Positions 16,428 through 23,843 of a DNA stretch of 32,514 bases are shown in pieces. Numbering within the stretch: the stretch's first letter is position 1; every line of letters begins with the position of its first letter. The position numbers and the translations under genes are program-made. The stretch is from an uncultured Bacteroidales bacterium (GTDB lineage Bacteria; Bacteroidota; Bacteroidia; Bacteroidales; Bacteroidaceae), in the NCBI GenBank assembly GCA_946055775.1, contig CAMGHE010000013.1:1-32514 (forward strand), read 5' to 3'. The notes beneath the pieces were generated by a model that was given only the letters and a program-made list of their open reading frames with translations, did no database searches and had not been told where the DNA came from.

Positions 16428-19160
16428 ATGGCAAAAGAAGAACTCACCCCAATGATGAAGCAGTTTCAGGACCTCAAGGCGAAACACCCCGACGCCCTGC
16501 TCCTCTTCCGCTGCGGTGACTTCTATGAAACCTATATGGCCGACGCCGTGACCGCCTCGCAGGCCCTGGGCATCACCCTCACACGCCGCAACAACGGCAA
16601 GAGCGGCAGCGTCACCGAGATGGCGGGCTTCCCCCACCACGCCCTCGACACCTACCTGCCGCGACTCATACGCGCCGGCTACCGCGTGGCCATCTGCGAC
16701 CAGCTCGAAGACCCCAAACTGACCAAAAAACTGGTCAAGCGCGGCATCACCGAACTGGTCACCCCGGGTGTCGTGCTCACCGACAACGTCCTGCAGGCCA
16801 AGGAGAACAACTTCCTCGCCGCCCTCCACTTCGGACGAGAGGCCATCGGCGCCGCCTTCCTCGACATCTCTACGGGCGAGTATCTCGTGGCCGAGGGCAC
16901 GGCGGAGTATATCGACAAACTCCTGGCCAACTTCTGCCCCAAGGAGGTGCTCTACGCCCGCGGCATGCGCCCGCGACTCGAAGGGCTCTTCGGGCAGAAA
17001 ATGTGTCTCTACGAACTCGAAGACTGGGCCTTCAACGAGGGCACGGCGCGTCAAAAACTCTGCCGCCACTTCGACGTGGGCACGCTCAAGGGCTACGGCA
17101 TCGACCACCTGCACAACGCCATCACCGCCGCGGGCGCCATCATGTGCTACCTCGAGATTACCCAGCACACACGCACCGGACACATCACCACCATACGCCC
17201 CGTCGAGATGGACACCTACGTCCGCCTTGACCGCTTCACCATACGCAACCTCGAACTCGTCGCCCCAATGAACGACGGGGGCACATCGCTCCTCCAGGTG
17301 CTCGACCACACCTGCACACCGATGGGCGCCCGCCTGCTGCGCCGATGGGTGCTCTTCCCCCTGCAGCAGCCGGAGGCCATACGCCAACGCCAAGACTGCG
17401 TCGAACACTTCTTCCGCGACACGGCCTTCCGCGACCTCATCGCCGAAGAGATGGCCAAGGTGGGCGACCTGGAGCGCATCGTCTCGAAAGTGGCGGTGGG
17501 CCGCGCCAACCCGCGCGAGATGCAGCAACTGCGCTATGCCCTCGAGAGCGTCGCCGTCATACACCGCGCATGCCTCGACGCCGGCAGCGAAGAGATACGC
17601 CGCCTGGGCGAACGCCTCGACGACTGTGAAGAACTCACCGCACGCATACGCCGCGAACTGCGCCCCGACCCGCCCATCGCCACCGGCCGACCGGGCGTCA
17701 TCGCCGACGGCGTAGATCCCGACCTGGACGAACTGCGCGCCATATCGGCACAGGGCAAGGACTACCTGCTCAGCATACAGCAGCGCGAAAGCGAGGCCAC
17801 GGGTATCGCCAGCCTCAAGATTGGCTACAACAACGTCTTTGGCTACTACATCGAGGTGCGCAACACCTACAAGGACCTCGTCCCCGACACCTGGATACGT
17901 AAGCAGACGCTGGCGCAGGCCGAACGCTACATCACGGAGGAACTCAAGCAGTATGAGGAGAAGATTCTCGGCGCCGAAGACCGCATCCTCGTCATCGAAG
18001 CGCAACTCTACACCCGTCTGCTCGAGGCGGCCACGGGCTTCATCGCCCTGCTGCAGCGCAACGCGGCGGCGCTCTCGCAGCTCGACTGCCTCTACGCCAT
18101 GGCCTATACGGCGGGCCTCCACCGCTACGTCCGCCCCACGATAGACGACGGCCTCGTGCTCGACATACGCCAGGGCCGCCACCCCGTCATCGAGACGCTC
18201 ATGCCGCCGGGCGAAGACTATGTGCCGAACGACATCCTCCTCGACAGCAACGGCCAGCAGATTGTCATCGTCACCGGACCGAACATGGCGGGTAAGAGTG
18301 CCCTGCTCCGACAGACGGCGCTCATCACGCTCATGGCGCAGATGGGCTCGTTCGTACCGGCAGCAGCAGCCACCGTCGGCGTAGTGGATAAGATATTCAC
18401 CCGCGTGGGGGCGAGCGACAACATCTCCGTGGGCGAGAGCACCTTCATGGTGGAGATGACCGAGGCGGCGAGCATCCTCAACAACCTCACCGCGCGCTCC
18501 CTCGTGCTCTTCGACGAACTGGGACGCGGCACATCGACCTACGACGGCATCTCCATCGCCTGGGCCATCGTCGAACACCTGCACGAAAACCCCACGGCAC
18601 ACGCCCGCACGCTCTTCGCCACCCACTACCACGAACTCAACGAGATGGAGCGCCTCTTCACGCGCATCCGCAACTGGAACGTCTCGGTCATGGAGCGCGA
18701 CGGCCGCGTGGTCTTCCTCCGCACCCTGCGTCCGGGGGGCTCGGCCCATTCCTTCGGCATCCATGTGGCGCGTCTGGCGGGTATGCCGGCGTCCATCGTC
18801 GGCCGTGCCGAGACGGTGCTCCACGCCCTCGAACAGACCACGATGGGCGAGGCACGCGTCGCCACACGCGACGACAATGCCACAGACAACGAAACAGATA
18901 ACGGGACTAACGATGACAACACCTCTCAAACGGACACCAACGCTGGCGGCACAGCCCTAGCCGGTGCCGTGCGCCGTATGGTCAGCCGCAGGAAGAAGGG
19001 CGAGAGCACGGCCCAACTCAGTTTCTTCCAGTTGGACGACCCGGTCCTCAGTCAGATACGCGACGAGATTCTCCACACCGACATCAATGCCCTCACCCCC
19101 CTCGAGGCGCTCAACAAACTCAACGACATCAAGACCATCCTGACGGGCAAGAAGGCGTAG
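16428..19160 (+). CDS. mutS: DNA mismatch repair protein MutS
   Basis: The 910-residue protein recognises base mismatches and starts mismatch repair. The N-terminal mismatch-binding motif is GDFYE with F32 and E34. The clamp and lever regions follow, then the ATPase: Walker [10 protein letters not shown] (616-624), a signature region around [13 protein letters not shown]-like residues (seen as [15 protein letters not shown]), Walker B DELGRGTS (696-703) and ATHYHEL. About residues 812-842 are an Asp/Asn/Thr-rich linker ([20 protein letters not shown]) joining the ATPase domain to the conserved C-terminal helix region ([31 protein letters not shown]). This linker makes the protein longer than typical Bacteroidales MutS and its codons are AT-richer than the rest. 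It starts 141 bases after yitT; no consensus promoter was seen in the gap. Confidence 0.97.
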   Translation: MAKEELTPMMKQFQDLKAKHPDALLLFRCGDFYETYMADAVTASQALGITLTRRNNGKSGSVTEMAGFPHHALDTYLPRLIRAGYRVAICDQLEDPKLTKKLVKRGITELVTPGVVLTDNVLQAKENNFLAALHFGREAIGAAFLDISTGEYLVAEGTAEYIDKLLANFCPKEVLYARGMRPRLEGLFGQKMCLYELEDWAFNEGTARQKLCRHFDVGTLKGYGIDHLHNAITAAGAIMCYLEITQHTRTGHITTIRPVEMDTYVRLDRFTIRNLELVAPMNDGGTSLLQVLDHTCTPMGARLLRRWVLFPLQQPEAIRQRQDCVEHFFRDTAFRDLIAEEMAKVGDLERIVSKVAVGRANPREMQQLRYALESVAVIHRACLDAGSEEIRRLGERLDDCEELTARIRRELRPDPPIATGRPGVIADGVDPDLDELRAISAQGKDYLLSIQQRESEATGIASLKIGYNNVFGYYIEVRNTYKDLVPDTWIRKQTLAQAERYITEELKQYEEKILGAEDRILVIEAQLYTRLLEAATGFIALLQRNAAALSQLDCLYAMAYTAGLHRYVRPTIDDGLVLDIRQGRHPVIETLMPPGEDYVPNDILLDSNGQQIVIVTGPNMAGKSALLRQTALITLMAQMGSFVPAAAATVGVVDKIFTRVGASDNISVGESTFMVEMTEAASILNNLTARSLVLFDELGRGTSTYDGISIAWAIVEHLHENPTAHARTLFATHYHELNEMERLFTRIRNWNVSVMERDGRVVFLRTLRPGGSAHSFGIHVARLAGMPASIVGRAETVLHALEQTTMGEARVATRDDNATDNETDNGTNDDNTSQTDTNAGGTALAGAVRRMVSRRKKGESTAQLSFFQLDDPVLSQIRDEILHTDINALTPLEALNKLNDIKTILTGKKA

Positions 19161-19340
19161 GGACGACGCCTCCTATCGGGCTACTCGGCGCCATAGTCGC
19201 TGAAACTGCGGCGGCTTATACAGTGTCCCCATAATATACATCGTGCGGCGCCATCGCTTCACGTTTTGCGCAAGAGTTTTCTATCAACGCCCGTTTTCCT
19301 GACGAAAAGTTTAGAAAAAATTAACGGTGGGAGAGGGGGT

Positions 19341-19423
19341 CCGGGCGACCGGCGGCACGACCAGAGCGACGCGAAACACGACTTGGGCGACTGGAAAAAC
19401 AACTTGGGCGACCGAAAAAACGG
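19341..19423. repeat. Four degenerate tandem units of 20-21 bp
   Basis: The units start at 19341, 19361, 19382 and 19403; each contains GCGAC at the same offset. The last two are closest: CTTGGGCGACTGGAAAAACAA and CTTGGGCGACCGAAAAAACGG-like. The first two are more diverged and GC-richer. The last unit forms the left arm of the following hairpin. Confidence 0.6.
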
Positions 19424-19441
19424 TCGCCCAAGTTGTTTTTT
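19395..19441 (+). terminator. Perfect 20-bp hairpin, bidirectional intrinsic terminator
   Basis: The bases 19395-19414 and 19421-19440 are exact reverse complements around a 6-base A loop. The stem is bounded by A5 on the left and T6 on the right, so it can act as a terminator in both directions. It lies about 235 bases after the mutS stop and is also downstream of the leftward phosphatase gene. Confidence 0.8.
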
Positions 19442-19528
19442 GGCCTTTTGGCCACGAAAAAAGGCCCCCGTAGAGAGGCCTTCGCACATTGCAAAGCAAA
19501 TATACTACAGAAAAAGCCGAAATGCAAA

Positions 19529-19577
19529 TCGCCCTCCGCGACCACTTTTCCCCAAAATAGGGTGTCGCGGAGGGCGA
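19529..19577 (-). terminator. GC-rich hairpin downstream of the phosphatase gene
   Basis: TCGCCCTCCGCGAC (19529-19542) pairs perfectly with GTCGCGGAGGGCGA (19564-19577) around a 21-base loop that itself contains CCC...GGG. It begins 33 bases beyond the stop of the leftward phosphatase. On the minus strand it is followed only by ATTTGCATTT and on the plus strand by GTTTTCT, so termination is plausible but not textbook. Confidence 0.5.
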
Positions 19578-19609
19578 GTTTTCTATCTGGCCCCCTGTGC
19601 CGTCTGTCG

Positions 19610-20575
19610 TCAGCGGTTCTCGCGAGTGATAGTGTAGATGACATTTCCAGCCTTGTCAATGAAGGCCAGACGAAGCGTTGTGGCATCGGCGGTGACGACG
19701 CTGAAGCCCTCCATGCCAGAGGCGAAGCGCAGGCCGTCATCGGCCCGACTGGACGGGGTGGCGTCGATGGGGCGGGCCAAAGAGGCCGAACTGTTCACCA
19801 CATAGTCGATGTCTGACCCCTTGGCGCGGTGGTGCTGGAAGTTGTGGATGTGGCCAGCGACATAGAGATCGACATGGTGGCGCTTGAGGATGGGGTCGAG
19901 GCTCTTCTGCAGGTCGGTACGCTCGCTATCGTCCTTTCCCGTCACGGCATACATGGGGTGGTGGCCAACGACCACGACCCACTGCTCGCGGGCGGCATTG
20001 AGGGTGCTGTCGAGCCAAGCCAACTGGCAGTCGGCATCCTGCTTGACGGCATCGGGATAGGTTTCGCTGTCTTCGCGGTAGCGCGTGATGAGGGGCGTGG
20101 TGTCCAGCAAGATAAAGCGGATGCTCACGCCCTTTTTCGTGTAGGAACGTGTGTAGTAGCGTGCGGGCATCTGCCAGCGGCGCGAGATGTGGCTGTAGTC
20201 GAGCACGGCCTGTGTCGAACCGCGATACTCGTGGTTGCCCAGGATGGGGTGCCAGGCTATCATCAGTTCGGGGTGGGGATAGATGGTTTCAAAGTTGGTC
20301 ATCCACAGGGGGTCGGCCGTTGAGGCCACGCCATCGAAGTGGTGAATGTCGCCGGCGGCAAAGACGCACTCGGGCTCGACGGTTTCGGCCATCTGGCCCA
20401 TCAGTTCGGCCACGGGGCGCTGGTCGTAGTAGCCGTTGCGCCCAAGGTCGTTGGCAATGTAGAAGGTCAGTTGCCCTTCAAGCGGTGCCCAGCGTGAGGT
20501 GTTTTGAGCAGACAGGACAGAGGTGACGCAGAGCAGGAGGGTGAGAAGAGCGGTGCGCAAAGTTTTTTTCATCAT
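19610..20575 (-). CDS. Secreted purple-acid-phosphatase-like metallophosphoesterase
   Basis: The 321-residue protein has an N-terminal signal peptide (MMKKTLRTALLTLLLCVTSVLSAQ). It carries the calcineurin-fold metal-binding motifs D43 in YIANDLGRNGYYDQ, GD at 75-76, GNHE at 113-116, GHHP at 204-207 and GHIH at 241-244. The closest pattern is the small type-5/tartrate-resistant acid phosphatase group: note YSHISRRWQMPARYYTRSY and LAWLDSTLNAAREQWVVVVGHHPMY. The tyrosine that colours purple acid phosphatases (in GD-NFY) is replaced here, since the text reads GDIHHF. It probably cleaves phosphate esters in the periplasm or outside the cell. It diverges from a TonB-dependent receptor gene over 241 bases and converges on mutS. 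The natural substrate cannot be read from sequence. Confidence 0.88.
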   Translation of the reverse strand: MMKKTLRTALLTLLLCVTSVLSAQNTSRWAPLEGQLTFYIANDLGRNGYYDQRPVAELMGQMAETVEPECVFAAGDIHHFDGVASTADPLWMTNFETIYPHPELMIAWHPILGNHEYRGSTQAVLDYSHISRRWQMPARYYTRSYTKKGVSIRFILLDTTPLITRYREDSETYPDAVKQDADCQLAWLDSTLNAAREQWVVVVGHHPMYAVTGKDDSERTDLQKSLDPILKRHHVDLYVAGHIHNFQHHRAKGSDIDYVVNSSASLARPIDATPSSRADDGLRFASGMEGFSVVTADATTLRLAFIDKAGNVIYTITRENR

Positions 20576-20646
20576 GTGTTACTGTTTTTTGGTGTACAAT
20601 GTAGGTATGATATATAGTGTATATTCCGTTCATGGCCTTTCGCGTG

Positions 20647-20654
20647 GCAAAGGT
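20647..20654 (-). promoter_or_regulatory. Possible -7 box for the phosphatase gene
   Basis: On the minus strand this reads CACCTTTG, one base off TAnnTTTG, placed 72 bases before the phosphatase start. No TTTG is correctly spaced upstream. This is a weak candidate. Confidence 0.3.
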
Positions 20655-20726
20655 GGAAAATAACCATTATCGGCAGGTTACACTTGCTTTAAGATTGTGT
20701 GAAGACTGCTTGTGTAGTTGGGGGCT

Positions 20727-20765
20727 TTACACTATTGTAACCATGATGCAGGCAGGCTGTAACAG
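20727..20765. promoter_or_regulatory. Candidate operator: two TGTAA-containing palindromes
   Basis: TTACA-CTAT-TGTAA (20727-20740) and CTGT-A-ACAG (20757-20765) are short palindromes sharing TGTAAC, with the TGTAAC copies 22 bases apart. An extra TTACAC lies at 20678-20683. The downstream one occupies the place of the missing -33 box before the receptor's -7 box, which suits a regulator-dependent promoter. The binding protein is unknown. Confidence 0.4.
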
Positions 20766-20773
20766 GGCCTACC

Positions 20774-20781
20774 TACTTTTG
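20774..20781 (+). promoter_or_regulatory. Promoter -7 box for the TonB-dependent receptor
   Basis: TACTTTTG matches TAnnTTTG. Transcription would start near 20788, about 30 bases before the ATG at 20817. No TTTG lies 19-21 bases upstream. Confidence 0.55.
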
Positions 20782-20816
20782 CGCCATCAAAGTTTTTACT
20801 TTTTTAAGCACAACTT

Positions 20817-23696
20817 ATGAAGAAAACAACACTGACGGTGATGGCCGTCCTGATGGCTTGGGGCTCGCTCGGAGTGGCCTTTGCCGAAACCCCTTCTTCT
20901 TCTGCACACAAGGCTGGTGTGTCTTCTGTACGGCCTCTGTATGTCGCCGATGAGGGTGCCGACCCTAAGACGCCTGTGGCTGGACGCTACGGCACGGTGA
21001 CAGGTGTAGTATGTGATGCCGATGGTCTGGCGCTCTCGGGCGCCCTAATGACCATCGAAAAACATAAACTGAAGGCGGTGAGCGATGCCGATGGCCGCTT
21101 CCGTCTGACCAACATTCTGCCCGGCACCTACAAACTGAAGGTGCAGTATGTGGGCTATGCACCTGCCGAGGCAACGGTCACGGTGAAGGCTGGCCAGACG
21201 GCAGAGGTGCAACTGATACTGCGCACCACCACGACACTGTCGGAGGTTGAGGTGCGCGGCAGCTTCACCGGACAGGCTCGCGCCATCAATACGCAGAAAA
21301 ACAACTTGCACCTGACCAATGTGGTCAGCGCCGACCAGGTGGGCAAGTTCCCCGACTCCAACATCGGCGATGCCCTCAAGCGCATCCCGGGCATCAACGT
21401 ACAGTATGACCAGGGCGAGGCCCGCTTCGGACAGGTGCGCGGCACGTCGGCCGACCTGAGCAGCGTCACCATCAACGGCAACCGCATTCCCTCGGCCGAA
21501 GGCGATACACGCAGCGTACAGCTCGACCTCATCCCCGCCGACATGATACAGATGGTCGAGGTGAGCAAGGTGGTCACCCCCGATATGGATGCCGACGCCA
21601 TCGGCGGTAGCATCAACCTGGTGACCAAAAACTCGCCCTACAAGCGCTTCTTCACCGCCACCGCGGGGAGCGGATACAACCACGTGAGCGAAAAACTCAA
21701 CCTCAACCTGGGTCTGACCTACGGTGAGCGCTTCCTCAACGACCGACTGGGCATCATGATCGCTGCTTCCTACCAGCGCACACCCTCGGGCAGCGACGAC
21801 GTGGAGTTTGTATGGGACCGCGACGTGAACACGGGCAACGTGACCATCACCGACTACCAGATTCGCCAGTACTTCGTCACCCGCGAACGCCAAAGCTATT
21901 CGGCTGCCTTCGACTACCGCTTCAACCGCAACCACACCATCACCTTCAAGGGAATCTTCAACAACCGCAACGACTGGGAAAACCGCTACCGCGTGACGCT
22001 CAAAGACTTCAACATGGACGACGACAACTGCGTCGAAAACGGTAAGGCCACAGTACGTGTACAGACCAAGGCGGGCACGCCCGACAACCACAACGCACGT
22101 CTGGAACGCCAGCGCACAATGGACTACACCCTGGGCGGCGAACACCTCTTCGGTACGCTGAGCATGGACTGGAGCCTCAACTACGCACAGGCTTCAGAAT
22201 ACCGCCCCAACGAGCGCTACATCGACTACCAACTCAAAAAGCAGAAGTTCGACCTCGACCTCTCTAACGAACGCTGGCCGCTGGCCCTGCCCAAGGAAGG
22301 CTCGACCATGACCCTCAACGACGACTTCTCGCTCAAGGAACTCACCGAACAGCAGGAAGACATCATGGAACGCGACCTCAAGGCTAAAATCGACTTCAGT
22401 CTGCCGCTGTCGTCGGGCACCTACGCCAGCCGCATGAAGGTTGGCGCCAAGGTGGTACGCAAGACGAAGGAGAAAATCATCGACTTCTACGAATACACGC
22501 CCATCGACGAGGACGCCTTCAACGCCGCATCGCTGGCTGCCGCCGTTGACCAGACACGCTCCAACTTCATGCCCGACAACGACTACCGCGTAGGCTCGTT
22601 CGTCAGCAAGGAATATGTGGGCCAACTGGACCTCAATAATCCCGACCTCTTTGAAAAAGAACAGGTGGCTGAAGAACTGGCTACCAACTACAAGGCATCG
22701 GAAGTGGTAACGGCAGGCTACCTGCGCCTTGACCAGCAACTGGGTAACCACCTCGAAGCAACGGCTGGCGTACGCCTGGAAAACACACATGTGCGCTATC
22801 GCGGTAGCCAGTATGACGCCGTCGAAGACCGCACCACACAGACGCCCTACCAGAGCGACAACTACCTCAACATCCTGCCCTCTGTGCTGCTCAAATGGGA
22901 GCCTATCGCCGACCTCAAAGTTCGCGGCTCGTTTACCAACACCATCGCTCGACCCAAATACTCGTCCCTCGCCCCCAACATCAGCATCGACCGCAACGAC
23001 AACGAAATCTCGCTCGGTAACCCCGCCCTCAAACCTACCATCAGCTACAACTTCGACCTCAATGCCGAATACTACTTCAAGAGCATCGGTCTGGTGAGTG
23101 GCGGCGTGTTCTACAAGCGCATCAACGACATCATCGTTGACCAGACGCTGCGCAACTATACCTGGAACGACAACGTCTATACCAAATTCGTCCAGCCACG
23201 CAACTCGGGTAACGCTGACCTGCTGGGCGTCGAACTGGCCCTCCAGCGCGACTTCGGCTTCATCGCACCCACACTGCGCTGCCTCGGCATCTACGCCAAC
23301 TACACCTATACCTACTCGCGCGTAAGAAACTTCAACGTAGAGGGCCGTGAAAACGAAAAGGGCCTGCGCATGCCGGGCTCGCCCGAACATACGGCCAACG
23401 CCTCGCTCTTCTTCGAGAAATGGGGCCTCAACGCCCGTCTGAGCTACAACTTCGCTTCGGCCTTCATCGATGAGGTGGGCTCTGAAGCCTTCTACGACCG
23501 CTACTACGACAAGGTCAACTACCTCGACCTCAACGTTAGCTACACCTTCGGCCGTCAGTTCAAGACCACCGTCTATGCCGAGGCCGTCAACCTGCTCAAC
23601 CAGCCCCTGCGCTACTACCAGGGCGTCTCGTCGCGCACGATGCAGAGCGAGCACTATGGCGCCCGCTTCAACGCTGGCGTGAAGATCAAACTCTGA
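20817..23696 (+). CDS. TonB-dependent outer-membrane receptor with carboxypeptidase-regulatory domain
   Basis: The 959-residue protein has a signal peptide (MKKTTLTVMAVLMAWGSLGVAFA), then a carboxypeptidase-regulatory-like domain at about 60-135 (GTVTGVVCDADGLALSGALMTI, VSDADGRFRLTNILPGTYKL). A plug follows at about 150-270 (NVVSADQVGKFPDSNIGDAL, RIPGINVQYDQGEARFGQVRG), and then a 22-strand barrel to the end. The KFPDSN-GDALKRIPG plug is typical of the TIGR01782-like receptor subgroup, not the SusC type, and no SusD partner gene follows. It imports a bound ligand across the outer membrane using TonB energy. The divergent neighbour is a secreted phosphatase, so a phosphorylated compound is a plausible ligand, but this is inference. 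The gene ends 38 bases before the terminator hairpin shared with the convergent secreted-protein gene. Confidence 0.93.
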   Translation: MKKTTLTVMAVLMAWGSLGVAFAETPSSSAHKAGVSSVRPLYVADEGADPKTPVAGRYGTVTGVVCDADGLALSGALMTIEKHKLKAVSDADGRFRLTNILPGTYKLKVQYVGYAPAEATVTVKAGQTAEVQLILRTTTTLSEVEVRGSFTGQARAINTQKNNLHLTNVVSADQVGKFPDSNIGDALKRIPGINVQYDQGEARFGQVRGTSADLSSVTINGNRIPSAEGDTRSVQLDLIPADMIQMVEVSKVVTPDMDADAIGGSINLVTKNSPYKRFFTATAGSGYNHVSEKLNLNLGLTYGERFLNDRLGIMIAASYQRTPSGSDDVEFVWDRDVNTGNVTITDYQIRQYFVTRERQSYSAAFDYRFNRNHTITFKGIFNNRNDWENRYRVTLKDFNMDDDNCVENGKATVRVQTKAGTPDNHNARLERQRTMDYTLGGEHLFGTLSMDWSLNYAQASEYRPNERYIDYQLKKQKFDLDLSNERWPLALPKEGSTMTLNDDFSLKELTEQQEDIMERDLKAKIDFSLPLSSGTYASRMKVGAKVVRKTKEKIIDFYEYTPIDEDAFNAASLAAAVDQTRSNFMPDNDYRVGSFVSKEYVGQLDLNNPDLFEKEQVAEELATNYKASEVVTAGYLRLDQQLGNHLEATAGVRLENTHVRYRGSQYDAVEDRTTQTPYQSDNYLNILPSVLLKWEPIADLKVRGSFTNTIARPKYSSLAPNISIDRNDNEISLGNPALKPTISYNFDLNAEYYFKSIGLVSGGVFYKRINDIIVDQTLRNYTWNDNVYTKFVQPRNSGNADLLGVELALQRDFGFIAPTLRCLGIYANYTYTYSRVRNFNVEGRENEKGLRMPGSPEHTANASLFFEKWGLNARLSYNFASAFIDEVGSEAFYDRYYDKVNYLDLNVSYTFGRQFKTTVYAEAVNLLNQPLRYYQGVSSRTMQSEHYGARFNAGVKIKL

Positions 23697-23726
23697 ACAC
23701 ACGGGCTGCTCCGGCAGCACATACCC

Positions 23727-23770
23727 AAAAAAATGGCTGTGCCGTAGGGTGAAGACCCTGCGGCACAGCC
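23727..23770 (-). terminator. Intrinsic terminator between convergent genes
   Basis: A 16-bp stem (23735-23750 with 23755-23770, one G-T pair) closes a GAAG/CTTC loop. On the minus strand it is followed by ATTTTTTT (23734-23727), a strong intrinsic terminator for the leftward 1152-residue protein gene. Rightward, no T-run follows, but the hairpin may still protect the receptor mRNA end. Confidence 0.9.
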
Positions 23771-23843
23771 TGTGTATGGACGCGGTCTGCCGCCCCGCGT
23801 GTGGGGCAGAGGGCGGCAGCCGGTGAGGGGAAAGCCAGTCGGC

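Larger units (their letters stand above)
19161..19609. other. Convergent intergenic region with tandem repeats and two hairpins
   Basis: This 449-base stretch between mutS and the convergent phosphatase gene has no convincing gene. The first about 150 bases have no feature I recognise. From 19341 it holds a degenerate 21-bp tandem repeat that runs into a perfect 20-bp hairpin. After an AT-rich spacer it holds a second, GC-rich 14-bp hairpin. Open frames across it are only the translated repeat. Confidence 0.65.

Noticed and set aside
16401-18929. An 842-residue open frame on the minus strand opposite mutS
   Set aside because: It is an antisense shadow of mutS, with no recognisable domain or promoter.
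19341-19441. CRISPR array
   Set aside because: The units are contiguous without spacers, are degenerate, number only four, and no cas gene is nearby.
19266-19637. A 123-residue open frame across the mutS-phosphatase gap
   Set aside because: Its sequence is a translation of the 21-bp tandem repeat and terminator hairpin and runs into the phosphatase gene; no family features.
20617-20820. A 67-residue open frame upstream of the TonB receptor
   Set aside because: It covers the regulatory region and the -7 box, overlaps the receptor start, and has no protein features.
22194-23720. A 508-residue open frame opposite the TonB receptor gene
   Set aside because: It has Val/Glu-rich antisense composition and no motifs, and it overlaps a well-supported gene.
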